Shown here piece after piece: positions 36,049-59,596 of a stretch of 64,000 nt of DNA (position 1 is the first letter of the stretch; every line of letters begins with the position of its first letter). The DNA comes from Engraulis encrasicolus (Eukaryota; Chordata; Actinopteri; Clupeiformes; Engraulidae). The stretch lies in NCBI RefSeq assembly GCF_034702125.1, contig NC_085869.1, positions 10,119,086 to 10,183,085 of the forward strand, in the 5' to 3' direction. The notes under the pieces were generated by a model, which was not told the DNA's origin, searched no databases, and saw nothing but the letters and a program-made list of their open reading frames with translations. The position numbers and the translations under genes are program-made.

Positions 36049-36131
<83 letters not shown>
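36049..36131. repeat. (GT)n microsatellite
   Basis: A GT run in intron 1 of the broken gene, close to its exon 1 donor. Confidence 0.96.
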
Positions 36132-36132
<1 letters not shown>

Positions 36133-37089
36133 TTTGGGGGATGGGATGCATTCGCATAGACTGTGTGGTGGGAGTGAGAGTAATCTTACCTGCGGTTAAA
36201 GTCTGTGTTTTCGTTCTCTTTGACGTCTGCCACTCGCGACGATAAATTTGCTGTCTTTCTTGCAAATCATGCAGACAGCAGGAAGAACGGGGCCAGAGCT
36301 CGTGATGGCCAAGCTTGATCTGGATCGCAGTTTCCTGGTCGGAGTGGTGGTCACAGCCGATAAAGCGGAGGTAGCCTGGCTAGTTCGGGGGTCTTGTTGG
36401 CCATCTCCCCTCTCTGCCTCTCGCAAGACACGCCGTGTGACTCGTTCAATTTCCCGCTTGTCAATAAACCTCCGGTAGCATGTGGGATGGAGAGCCATCA
36501 AACTCCAACTCAATACATTGCTTAAAATGTTCTGCTACGTCTCTGCACTCACCCTTCAATTCTAGCCGCTGCCGAAAATTTCGATATGTATTCCACCGTA
36601 TATTGGTGAAATTCTGTGTTTCTTCATGCTTGACCGAAGATATATGCATGTAACACAACTTGCGTTTCGAAGATGTCTTTTTTTTGTACATTTTCGGTCG
36701 AGATTTCGTCTTCCTCGGTACTACTAGATGATCGGCCAGCTCCTTCGGTAGCCATGCTACTTCCGTTTACTCCTCATCTCAGCTGACATAGCAGTTAGCT
36801 GATTCGTTCCTTCTGATGACGCTTCAACCGTGGCACCTCTCGAGGCGAAAAGTATTATTACGCCGGCCGAATATCTACACACGCCTCGGAGACAGTAGTT
36901 CGTCATTACACGTTGCGAATTTGAATAGCCTTGCAGTGCGGACTATTCCGAACAGAGGTTTTAAATCCTCTATATAAGTCTTTCTTTTTTATGAACTGAA
37001 TGTCTGTTTGTTCGGAGGCTGTGGAGCGAAGTTCGGTTTCTGAAGCACTTTTCGAGGTTCACCTTCCGGCCTATTTTGGTCAAAGTGAC

Positions 37090-37555
37090 TTTTCTGTAAA
37101 AACAACAGGGCTATGGAACAGTATTCCTGTAGGTATTAGGCAAAGCAAGCAACACACTCAGTAGTTTTAAATCAGATCTCAAGAAATTGCTAAAAACAAG
37201 GCAGCAATGTGAACATTTTTAGTCATTTATCTTATGTTTGGTGTTTTATGTTTACTTTGTCATACATCTTGTTCTTTTGTTTCTTTGGTGTATTCTTTTA
37301 ACTAGATATGCCTTCTTGGCCATGTAATATTGTGGGCCTATATTTGAACATTAGGCACCTTTTAATTGTATTGTTGTCAAATTCTTGTATTATTATTCAT
37401 TTTAATCCAATTTGTTTGTAGTTTAACACCAATTCCTGTCCAGGGACTACAGATAAAAATTTGCCTTGTGGCTATAATCTGGCTCAATTGTATATTGTGC
37501 ACTGCCCCCGGTAAATAAAAAAAGTAGGCCTAAATAAATAAATAAATAAACAACA
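37090..37555 (+). mobile_element. LINE 3'-end remnant
   Basis: It translates in fragments as LWNSIPVGIRQ and then, after a shift, SFKSDLKKLLK, the usual C-terminal end of a fish LINE reverse-transcriptase ORF. An AT-rich UTR and an aaataaataaataaata tail follow. Severely truncated and inactive. Confidence 0.65.
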
Positions 37556-38484
37556 GCATTATATTTCAATATCTCGCAAAAGCTCAATTGTTAAGTCATT
37601 TTCTCATTTTCAAACTGGATGGTGAATGAAGAATAGTGCCCCAAAATTGCTGTGGCTAGGCTGACAAAGGGGAAACTTAATTGTTTTCTCCACGGAGATG
37701 GGTCATCAGCAAAATGTGAGGCCACAAACACAAGCGGAGGACGCAAGGTCGCATATTGGAATGTACCCCCAGTGTTGACCTGAGCTGCTGATCACATGGT
37801 GCTCCTTGACCTGTGGACAGGGCTGGACTGAGACATAAAAATCCTTCCAGGTATTTTCAGGCAAGACAGATCCACCAGGCATTGAGATACAATGAAGTCA
37901 AAATAGTCATCTAGTCATCAAATAGAAATTTAGTCATTTAGTAGGCCTATGAACTATTTTTACTGAACTGATAGTGAGCAAACCATTCACTCTACGTTGG
38001 AATGCAGAGACATTTAGTGAGTCACTCATTCATTTGATTGTTAAGTTGTATTCAGATAACGACAGAAAATGAAGGGGGCACATCAATAACAAGGAATGAC
38101 AGCATACAAAAATAGTAACATTAAGTAAGTGCATAGTAAGTAAGTAAGTGTAGTAAGTGCACTTTTTTATATACTAGAATGACTGGAGTAAGTGAATAGT
38201 TGGAGTTAATACAGTATGTGACACTGTGCTATGACTTCTCAGTCCAGGTCGGCAAACACTGAAGGTATATAGCTGTATATTAAAGGGGTATGCCACAAAC
38301 ACAAGCGGAGGACACAAGGTTGCATAATGGAATGTACCCCCAGTGTTGACCTGAGCTGCTGATCACATGCATGTATGGAGGGACAGGAAGGAACGCAGAA
38401 GAAGGGGGCGTTTGATTAGGACAAGGGGTCTCAAGACGTCTACCAGTGGCCTGTTCACAGGTGAGCATTCATGTTCTATTAGAG

Positions 38485-40257
38485 CAGGGGTGGGGAACCT
38501 ATGGTATGTCTCGAGGGCCGTTTAGGGCCCTTGAGGCCGTTTTATCTGGCCCCCGATATAATTTTAATATTATGCAGCTTCACATATATGAAATATTTTA
38601 TAAAGTGACCTTAGAAATTACATTTTTCAATACAATTCACTACAAACCCCAACTCCGGTGAAGCTGGGACGTTTGGTAAACTGAGAATAAAATCAAAATG
38701 CTATCATTTTCAAAACATTCAATACATTCCTCAGATGGAGAATAGTGAAAAGACAACATATCAAGTGTTAAAGCCGAGAAAAAAATATTGTTTTAGGGGA
38801 TATATGTACTCATTTCTAATTGGATAACTGCAACACGTCTCAAATAAGTTGGGACGGGGATCAGTGAAATGTTATAAACATCCAAATAAGATAAAACAAA
38901 GGAAAAGGAAGAACATTTCAAAATGAATTATACTGATGAACAATTTGAGTGTCCAGGTATAAGACAATCACAGAGAGGCTGAGTCACTCAGAATTAAAGA
39001 TGCAGAGAGAACAATTACCATAGTTATTACATAAAGTTTTGAATTCCCTTGATTTACCGTGGTTGAGTGTATATAAGACATATTTTTGTCATTAAAATCA
39101 TTGTATAGGTTCATGACATCATGAAATATATATTGGCTGTAGTCTCACTCTAGCACTCCGAGCATTGCAGCTAGTGAAAACTTGACCATATTAAAGACGC
39201 TTCATGTGTGCAAATGATAGAGGGGTTAAACATTCCCCTATCCATCCGAGCTCACTTGAAATAGACCCAGAAGACATGGGAAACTGTCCTTTGCTTACAG
39301 AAGTCAGCAGAAGTTACAGAAGTCAATTCTTTTTTTAAATAATAGAGTCTTGCACATCCTGTGCTACAGTAAAAATTGACCACCATGCAACTTGTGTTAG
39401 TGCTAACTTCAAAAGTCAGCCTCCATGATGGCATGGGGGTGCAGTAGTACATTGGTTAAGCTGTTCTAACTCACCTGTAGAATTGAATACAGTACTGAAT
39501 GAAATCAATGGGTTTTGAACAGCATGAAAAGCCACTCGTGCATTATATTTTGAAGGGAGACCTTCAATTACTGCCACACAGTAAGGACAAATTGCATTCT
39601 CTACTATGTTTTAGCAGTTTAACTCCAACATAAGGACCAGCAGGACATAAAATGGCTGGCTTTTGGTCAAGACCTGTCACACTGTAAGCACTACAGAAAG
39701 GAAAACATTGCAAAACATGACAAGGAATACACCTACCATTTACACCTACCATTTAGGCATCAACACTATTTTTTATATAAAATCATCTAATCGGTTAATG
39801 CTATTAACTGTTAAGTTTAGTCCTTTGAATTGTTTTTAGTCTTCCTCGACATTTGCTGCCTTTAATTGTCTCATTCCAACTCTTTTGAGACGCGTTGGAT
39901 TTACAAATTCATGAATATCCCCCAAAACAATAATTTTGGTCAGTTTTGATGGCTGATATGTTTTCTTTGTACCATTCTCCAACTAATGACAGAACCAGAC
40001 TTTTTGAAAATGGCAGTATTTTGTTATTATTCACAATTAACCTTGTGTCCCAACTTACTGTATATGGAGTTGGGGTTTGTATATTCAGGGGACATAGAGA
40101 GATTCGGGTCTATTTTAAAGGTGGCTGCCTTCAATAAAAGCCTAAAGTGCAAGGGGAAATCCTGGTTTGTGATCATAACCATGGCCCCCTGAGGACTTTT
40201 ACGGCCCTTGGAGGAATTTAAATTGGCCCCTCGAATGAAGAAGGTTCCCCACCCCTG
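38485..40257. mobile_element. hAT-like DNA transposon carrying a nested element
   Basis: Perfect 16-bp inverted ends CAGGGGTGGGGAACCT and AGGTTCCCCACCCCTG. The flanking 8-mers tattagag and tgttagtg match at 6 of 8. The hAT shell is only about 330 bp (38485-38640 and 40082-40257); the rest is the nested element. No hAT transposase. Confidence 0.8.
38641..40081. mobile_element. Decayed Tc1/mariner-like element nested in the hAT-like element
   Basis: Ends tacaaaccccaactcc and ggagttggggtttgta are flanked by TA. Subterminal aagctgggac and gtcccaactt are related. The inside keeps nucleotide traces of a transposase gene (ggcatgggggtgcagtagt near 39432), full of stops. I recognise the type as a common fish TA-flanked element. 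Confidence 0.7.
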
Positions 40258-41233
40258 TGTTAGTGTCTGTCTCTCTCCATGACATGTCTGACTGGGTCAG
40301 AAGGAACATATCATTAATTGATGCGTCAAAATGTCACATTGTTTGAAATAACTTAGGTTTTTTCCCCCATCATTGTTACTCTGACAATGTAATTTGAGCT
40401 TTGCAACTTTCTTTAACATACTGTAGGCTATAAGAGTTTTATGGAGGATGGTTGTGTGTACGTTGACCTTTCATTTTCTTTTTACAGGAGTCAACAGTCC
40501 AGGTGCATTGTCATAAAATGTAAAGCGTACGCTGTACCTTGTCAACAAACAACGATTTGACTGTTTTATTTAGCAGTTTTTCATGTGGAATCTCTATTTC
40601 GTAAATAATTTTCCCTTTGCGGCTGAGTGCACGAGGTCTTTCTGCTTAGTTTCGACCGGTGTGTTCTACTCTGCCTTTCACGCTGACAGCGTTGGCGTGC
40701 GCGGCCAGTCCTGTTCAAAACCCCCCCACAGCCAAAGCTAGCGTGCTAATTTGCCATTCATTTGAATGAGACACCGCCAGTTGCCGGCGTAAAAAATACG
40801 CTCGAGTTCTATTTTCCAAATGCAGCGCGGCGCGGAGCCGGCTCCCGCGGGCGCTGACGCCCAACTACCGCCGGTTGGTGTGTAAGGACAGATATGTTTC
40901 AATGTATTTTCACCGACGCCGGTAAAAAATCGCTTCCGTCATGCGACACTTACCGCCCTAGTGTGTTAACAGCCTTATTTTCACATTTGACAGACATCCG
41001 ATGTATACTCCATTACAGTGTGATGGTAGGCTATGCAGTAAAGACTCAGTGAGAGGAATGCTTGAAATGTTTAGTTTACTGTAGTTTGGAGTGGGATGTG
41101 GTTGTTTTATATTGGGATATTTGGTTATATTGGGATGTAATTAACCACCCGAAACCCCCTAGTAACAAATCACACACACGCGCGCGCACGCATACACGCA
41201 TGCACGCACGCACGCACACACACACACACGCAC

Positions 41234-41293
<60 letters not shown>

Positions 41294-41693
41294 CAGGGGA
41301 TATACTGTGAAAGCAAGCTCATATAACACCATTTGCACAGACAGACAGTCACGCTCCCTCTTTCCCTTCCCTCCCCAAGAGGGTGAAACTGGACCCCCTG
41401 TGCCTAATTACTGCTCACCTGAGCAGGTGTCTCTTGGCAACCATTACCGTGACGATTGATCCAGCAGTGAGGAACACATGCTACATAGGTAGGCAGACAC
41501 CAAAACTCAAAAGACAAACATGTCGCACTTCAACACCTAAAAGTCAAAGAGTCCCGTTTCGTTTTGTGTCGTCTTCCTGTGATGTCTGGTGAGCTGTTTT
41601 AGAGGGAGACGTTGCTTCATCAGGGGAGATCTGTGGTGGATGTGTGATGTGATGACCAGCCTGATGGGTGAACTGGGACAACTCTGCTGAGTT
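40258..41693. other. Region upstream of candidate trpm2 5' exon
   Basis: Bases 40640-40960 are GC- and CpG-rich (for example gcgcggcgcggagccggctc) and could be a CpG island or a GC-rich repeat. A CA/CG microsatellite follows at 41173-41290. Bases 41340-41690 contain no confirmed exon. Confidence 0.4.
41173..41290. repeat. (CA)n/(CGCA)n microsatellite
   Basis: A mixed cgcgcgcacg and cacacg run passing into pure CA. Confidence 0.95.
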
Positions 41694-41730
41694 ATGCCTT
41701 TCAAGATCTTCAGGACGAATCTCAGGAAAA
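41694..41730 (+). CDS. Candidate 5' coding exon of trpm2 (or of an unknown gene)
   Basis: An ATG opens MPFKIFRTNLRK, followed by a consensus AAAA/GTAAGT donor, phase 1. The leftover A joins the next candidate exon at 45551 to give Lys and stays open. Function is unproven; it is a short exon chosen on splice signals and phase only. A hAT-like MITE lies directly downstream (41763-41980). Confidence 0.3.
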
Positions 41731-41762
41731 GTAAGTCAAAAGCTACTGAAACAATCTAACCT

Positions 41763-41980
41763 AGTCTTTCTCAACGGGGGCTCTACAGCCCCTTGGAGAG
41801 GGGTGGGGGGTTGGAGAATGAGACAGCTGAGCTGTGAGGAGGCAGTGCAAGGTTGCCATTGGGAGGTACTTTTTTTTTTGAGGGGGGTGTTGGCATGCTT
41901 ATGATGAAGTCAGGGGGCGTTGTCTTGCTTATGATGAGGTCAAAGCGGTGTTTGTTCAAAAAAAAGGTTGAGAACCACTG
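41763..41980. mobile_element. hAT-like MITE
   Basis: It runs from tagtctttctcaacggggg to aaaggttgagaaccactg. The flanks atctaacc and atctagcc match at 7 of 8. Related fragments lie at 17325 and 51732. Confidence 0.7.
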
Positions 41981-42972
41981 ATCTAGCCCAAGACATCTTC
42001 AAACACATCCCTTCTCTAGATGTTCTCGTAGCGTGTCATGGTGTCCAGACGACATTTGACCTTTGCACCCGCGCCGCAATGTTCCATATTTTATGTGACC
42101 CTTGTTAGGCACGGGGCCTCGTCTCGTAGCATTCTACAGGGGAGTGTGAGGTGTATAATTAGCTGAGGAGGGAGGGGCCAGCGTGGAAGGAAGGTGTGTT
42201 GTGTAGAGAGGGATGTCTGGACCCTTTTTATTAAGTGTAGTAGCATTGGCTTGATGGATATCTCTACCTCTGATCCACCAATATGGAGAAGAACGTGACA
42301 TACGGTAGAGGCATGGGTTTGTAGATCGATAGATAAACTGATTGATAAGACTGTAGATGATTAAACTGGTTGTGCTTTGTTATCTGTTGGGAATTGGGGT
42401 TAATCTGTGGTTGTGTGACTGTTCACTGCATGCATGGAAAGAGTGACTTCATGGACAACTGATAACTGTTTTGGTGTTATTCTGCTGTGCATTCATGATC
42501 TGGAAACAAAGTAGCTTTGAGGAAATGGTGATCAATGCCGTTTCTGCTATGAGGAGGAAATATCGTCTTTTTTGTTGCTGTGCAGGATCCTTATGAACCT
42601 TTGAACTGTGATAATAGATTAAGCTAATGTCTCAACCTTTAGTCAGCTAAACTCATTAAAATCCTATTGACATAATTATTGTCAAACTACAACTAGAAAC
42701 ACTGCCACACAACTGGTGTGCAGACGTTAAAAAAAAGTAAGGGAATAATGCTGATTGCATGTGCCACAAAATACTTATCTGACTCTAGAGATATATTTCT
42801 TTCTATTTACATGTTGCAAGTAGCAAGTAAGGGGAACTCGCACACCTTGGATGCCGATGCAATAGTGTACTTTTATTGCATGTTTAGAAAAAATATAAAA
42901 GTGCTACCCAAGTGAACAGTGCAAACGTTTCGGTCCCAGTCAGACCATCCTCATTGCTTTGCTCCTATTGTA
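41981..42972. other. Gene-free region
   Basis: No supported exon. Bases 42830-42960 look like a fragment of a fold-back element (caaacgtttcggtcccagtc). Confidence 0.5.
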
Positions 42973-44933
42973 TACACTCTAAGAAAATTTCCCTGCAAAA
43001 TAACGGCAGTTACTGGCAATTATATTTACCTGTAATTCTACTGTTATTTCACACCAAAAATCAAATACAGCTCATTGCTGTTTAATGTATCACAGTATAT
43101 AACATTTTTTCAGCAGCAATTGAACTGTTAAATAACAGTACTCTACAGAAAAATAACAGTACATTTCAGTTAAAAAGTTGAATTGTACTGTGTGATGACA
43201 GGCAAATACTTGGTCATAGTTGTATTCATGAATATGGCCATGGCAACTTCCCACCCCACCCATCATTCTCCATAACTGTGGTACCCTGGCCATGTTACCA
43301 CCCAACCCTCCCATCGTTCACCATGACTGGAGTGCCTTGAGCATGATACTATGGCGCTATGCTGTATTGAGAAAATGGTTTGCGGTGGTCCTTTGAAAGT
43401 GTGGGCATGAACAAAATGTCAGAGTACGCAGTGCTATGTTACAATGATAGTGTGCAAGGTGGGCTTTTTACTGTATCGCTTGATGAGCCAATGATGAATA
43501 TAGCATTGGTCAGTCTTTTAAAAAAATATTTTGCACCAAGTAGCACAGCAAACAAGCAGCACTACAAGCTAGCTCTCAAAGCAATGCCTAATTTGCAGCA
43601 GGCACATTATATGCCACAATGCCACAAATGATGCCACATACAGCAAGCTTTCACAAAGAGGAAAGTGTGCAAGCATGTAAGCAAGCTTGTAGGCAAGCTT
43701 GTAGGCAAGCTTGTAGGCAAGCTTGTAGGCAAGCTTGTAGGCAAGCTTGTAGGCAAGCTTGTAGGCAAGCTTGTAGGCAAGCTTGTAGGCAAGCTTGTAG
43801 GCAAGCTTGTAGGCAAGCTTGTAGGCAAGCTTGTAGGCAAGCTTGTAGGCAAGCTTGTAGGCAAGCAAGTGCTATGCTGTGCCATGCAGGCCAGCCAGCA
43901 GGCAGGCAAGCAACTGAAGTGTTGATAGTCCAGATTTATATACAGGTGCAAGAGTACCATGTGACCAGAGTCATCAGGCCCTTGACAGGTGACGCCCGTA
44001 ATTGAATAATGGCATAACAGCCCTACTCAGGTGAGGCCAGGCACTGATTAGCAGATTGGTTTAGATGGGGCTGCTTGTTGCAAGAGTGTTACAAGTTCTT
44101 AAAATGTTTCAGCCATTCACACTTTCATCACTATGCATGTGTTACTCACACTTTGCTGCATCAAGCACTTTTTAAGTATTGCAGTTTCCTTAGAAATTGT
44201 TTCATCATGCTTGACAGTATCAGATAATCTTTAACCAGTCAGAATGACTTCAGTTCTTCAGGTGGTATTGAAGTTTGATGGTGATCACGGACAAGTGGAG
44301 GATGAATGGGTTTCAATGGTGCTGCCTAAAATAACTTGTTATTTTCTAGAGATGCACCGGATCCGGTTCCGGTTCCGGTTCCGGATCCGGATCCGGATCC
44401 GTCAGGATAATAGAGTTTTTCACAGGGTCCGGGTCCGGCAGGATCTTAAGCAGTGGATCCGGTATCCGGCATGTTACCTAAAAATCAGGGTCTGGTGCAT
44501 GTCTAGCCTAGGCTTTTCAGTCTTTCACAACCCCAATCACTGCATGGAGTGAAATCCCTTTGGAAGCGGCTATTGAAGGCAGTGTGGCAATAAGCCAATG
44601 AGTCTAAACAATAGTTTGCGCCAACGTAATAAAAAGGGCCCACGTGTGCGAGTAGACTATATGTTTCAAACCTTTTGTAGGATCCGGTATCCGGTTCCAG
44701 ATCCGGCAGGATCTTATTCAGTGGATCTGGTATCCGGCAGGATCCTAAAAATCAGGATCCGATGCATCTCTAGTTTTTTCCACATGGCGAATACTGCTAT
44801 TGTGCAGTACTTACTGTTTATGCTCAATATGTGACTCAAAGTAATATTTTCACAGTAGTTGTCTGTTTTTTCGAAAAGCAGTAGAATGCTGTTGCACAAT
44901 TTCCGTAAATAAACAGCTATTTGTTACAGTGTA
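42973..44933. mobile_element. 1.9-kb TA-flanked non-autonomous DNA element, copy 2
   Basis: It has the same ends and contents as 31079-33003 and is 36 bp longer overall, which equals three extra 12-bp units (15 against 12). The nested hAT-like MITE is at 44347-44772, with one changed base in its right terminus (gatccgatgc). The 7-mer cctattg occurs just outside on both sides but is separated by TA on the left, so the exact target duplication is ambiguous. Confidence 0.85.
43680..43868. repeat. 12-bp minisatellite (aagcttgtaggc) x 15
   Basis: Perfect units. The long LAYK, LPTS and KLVG open frames on both strands come from the 12-bp period and are not proteins. Confidence 0.95.
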
Positions 44934-45225
44934 CCTATTGCAACCTACACACCCACCAGGCATCAAGAGAAAAGGCGTGGTACCTCCTTTTGAAAGAACA
45001 TTTATTTACATGGTCCTTATACATGTCATTTGTCCTGCGTAGTAAGAGATTTATGATTTTTCAGTCCAGAAATGCATATATAAAACACTGCATTCTGTGA
45101 TGGCATAGTATGATAGCAGCATACCTCTTGCTCTGTGTGTTTGTCTTTTTTATTTTACCCTTTGTTGGCCCTGGTTCCTGTATGTATATGAAACGTGTGT
45201 GTTTTGCATGGGCGTAGTTTGGTGT

Positions 45226-45249
45226 GGGGGGGGGGGGGGGGGGGGGGGG
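45226..45249 (+). repeat. Run of 24 G
   Basis: An uninterrupted G24 tract. It can form G-quadruplexes and is prone to length error. It lies between the two candidate 5' exons. Confidence 0.9.
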
Positions 45250-45550
45250 TATACAGTAAATGTTAGAATTTTAAACTTACTGATATTTTAAATGTGTTGA
45301 TTTAAAATACATGCTATTATGACATTGATATGAATCCTATTATATTTTTGAAATACTTAATTATCCCTATCGATATTTTTGCCCCCCACCCCCTGATGCA
45401 AAAGTCAAACTCCGCTTATAGTAGAGTAGAGTCGAGTACTTTTATTAATGCCGAGGGAAATGAAGGTGTCTGACAGTTTACATAGATACATACTGTAGAC
45501 ACAAGACATACTGACATACAAAATTATGTTTATGTTTTTGTTGTGACTAG

Positions 45551-45645
45551 AAATGTTGTCTAGATCAGAGAAGGTCCATCCTGACGAGGTTGATGTCTGT
45601 CAGCTCGGACAGATCGGCCTGAGCAACCTCCTGTCCAATCTCAGG
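45551..45645 (+). CDS. Candidate second 5' coding exon of trpm2
   Basis: It is preceded by a T-rich tract and CTAG acceptor (tttgttgtgactag) and followed by a CAGG/GTAAG donor. It encodes MLSRSEKVHPDEVDV and CQLGQIGLSNLLSNLR. The incoming phase fits the exon at 41694, and the outgoing phase 0 fits the strong acceptor at 46816, after which the frame is open through 33 nt into the trpm2 Met at 46850. It could be a trpm2 N-terminal extension or a chance exon. Confidence 0.4.
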
Positions 45646-46196
45646 GTAAGTTTAGATGTGGTGGTGACGTGCTCACTACTCACACTATCACCTCATGATT
45701 CTCACAGTTTTTAACTGGGTGCTGAATCCCATATAAACCATAAATGAAAGAAGGAAGCGAAAGACAGCAGTCTTCAGTTTTTTTCTTAGTTTATTCGCAA
45801 ACAAACGTTTCGGGAAGAGCTGATGGGCAAATGAACTTGAAAAAAATCTTTATGTCAGTCTCAGGGTAAGATCAGTCACCTCCTCTCTTCTCTGCTTTTC
45901 CCCTGCTTTCAAAAACAAATATCTATTGCTTTCCAAAGGAAAAAAAAACAAAAAGTAAAGAAAGTACTCTCATCAAGAGCGTTGATGAGAAACCTCAATA
46001 ACAATTTAGAAATTTACTGGACATGAAGAAGTTAGGAAGATTGTCATTGAGCGCCTATGATGTTTTTTCATTTAAGATGCAAATTAAAGACGCATCTCTT
46101 GATAGGGTTGTTGGTTGTATCTACTGTGTGTGTGTAAGCATGGGTGCCCGAGTGTGTGGATCTGTGTGTTTGTGTTTATTTTTTGTCCATGCATGC

Positions 46197-46420
<224 letters not shown>

Positions 46421-46849
46421 CTGTGTATATTTTAGTGTGTGATTGTGTCTGCACTGCTGCTTGCTGCCAGTTGGATTTCCTCCGAGCTCAGCAGCAGTAG
46501 CAACAGCAGCAGCAGCATCAGTACCGGTAGTTTCTGCCTGCACTATGCTGTGCTCTACTGTACTGTGCTCTACTGCCTCCCGTCTCCTTCTAGTGACATC
46601 ACTAATGCTGCAGTCCACAGTTCTGCACGCCACATAGCTCCGCTCCACTCCGCTCAGCACTGATGCTTTGACTGTCGGCACGACAACCTATTGCAGCACT
46701 GCTGCCCTCCCCCGTCTCCCTCCTCTCTCCCTCCTCCCTCCTCCCTTCCCTCTCCTTCTCTCTCTATCTCTTCTCTCTTTCTCTCTCTCCCTCCTCTCTT
46801 CTTCCTCTTCTGCCAGTCTGCCTGCCTGCCTGCCTGGCATGCTACAAAC

Positions 46850-59596
<12,747 letters not shown>

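Larger units (their letters stand above)
29932..36756 (-). pseudogene. Broken multi-exon gene of unidentified family
   Basis: Four exons with good splice sites: 36190-36756, 35111-35267, 34825-34979 and 29932-30358. Exon 1 starts MATEGAG and must change frame at least three times, at an A-run near 36690, near 36500 and near 36220, to keep the related stretches FTNIRWNTYRNF, HPTCYRRFIDKRE and CMICKKD. Exon 2 is open (SILIHIKDRDCVAL, HRSCYREYTRFL). Exon 3 has an in-frame TAA after CERVIR and a one-base shift before EAFIALVQ. Exon 4 is open (DFPQLVFHTPAKRN, MSCPWPPTAVNF). Paired Cys and His residues suggest a zinc-binding N-terminus. I cannot name the family; it resembles multicopy uncharacterised fish proteins. 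The 4.5-kb last intron is filled by a LINE and a DNA element. Confidence 0.6.

Noticed and set aside
43569..44005. Repetitive LAYK, LPTS, QACR and KLVG proteins
   Set aside because: The 12-bp period is a multiple of 3, so all frames stay open; the array is part of a mobile element.
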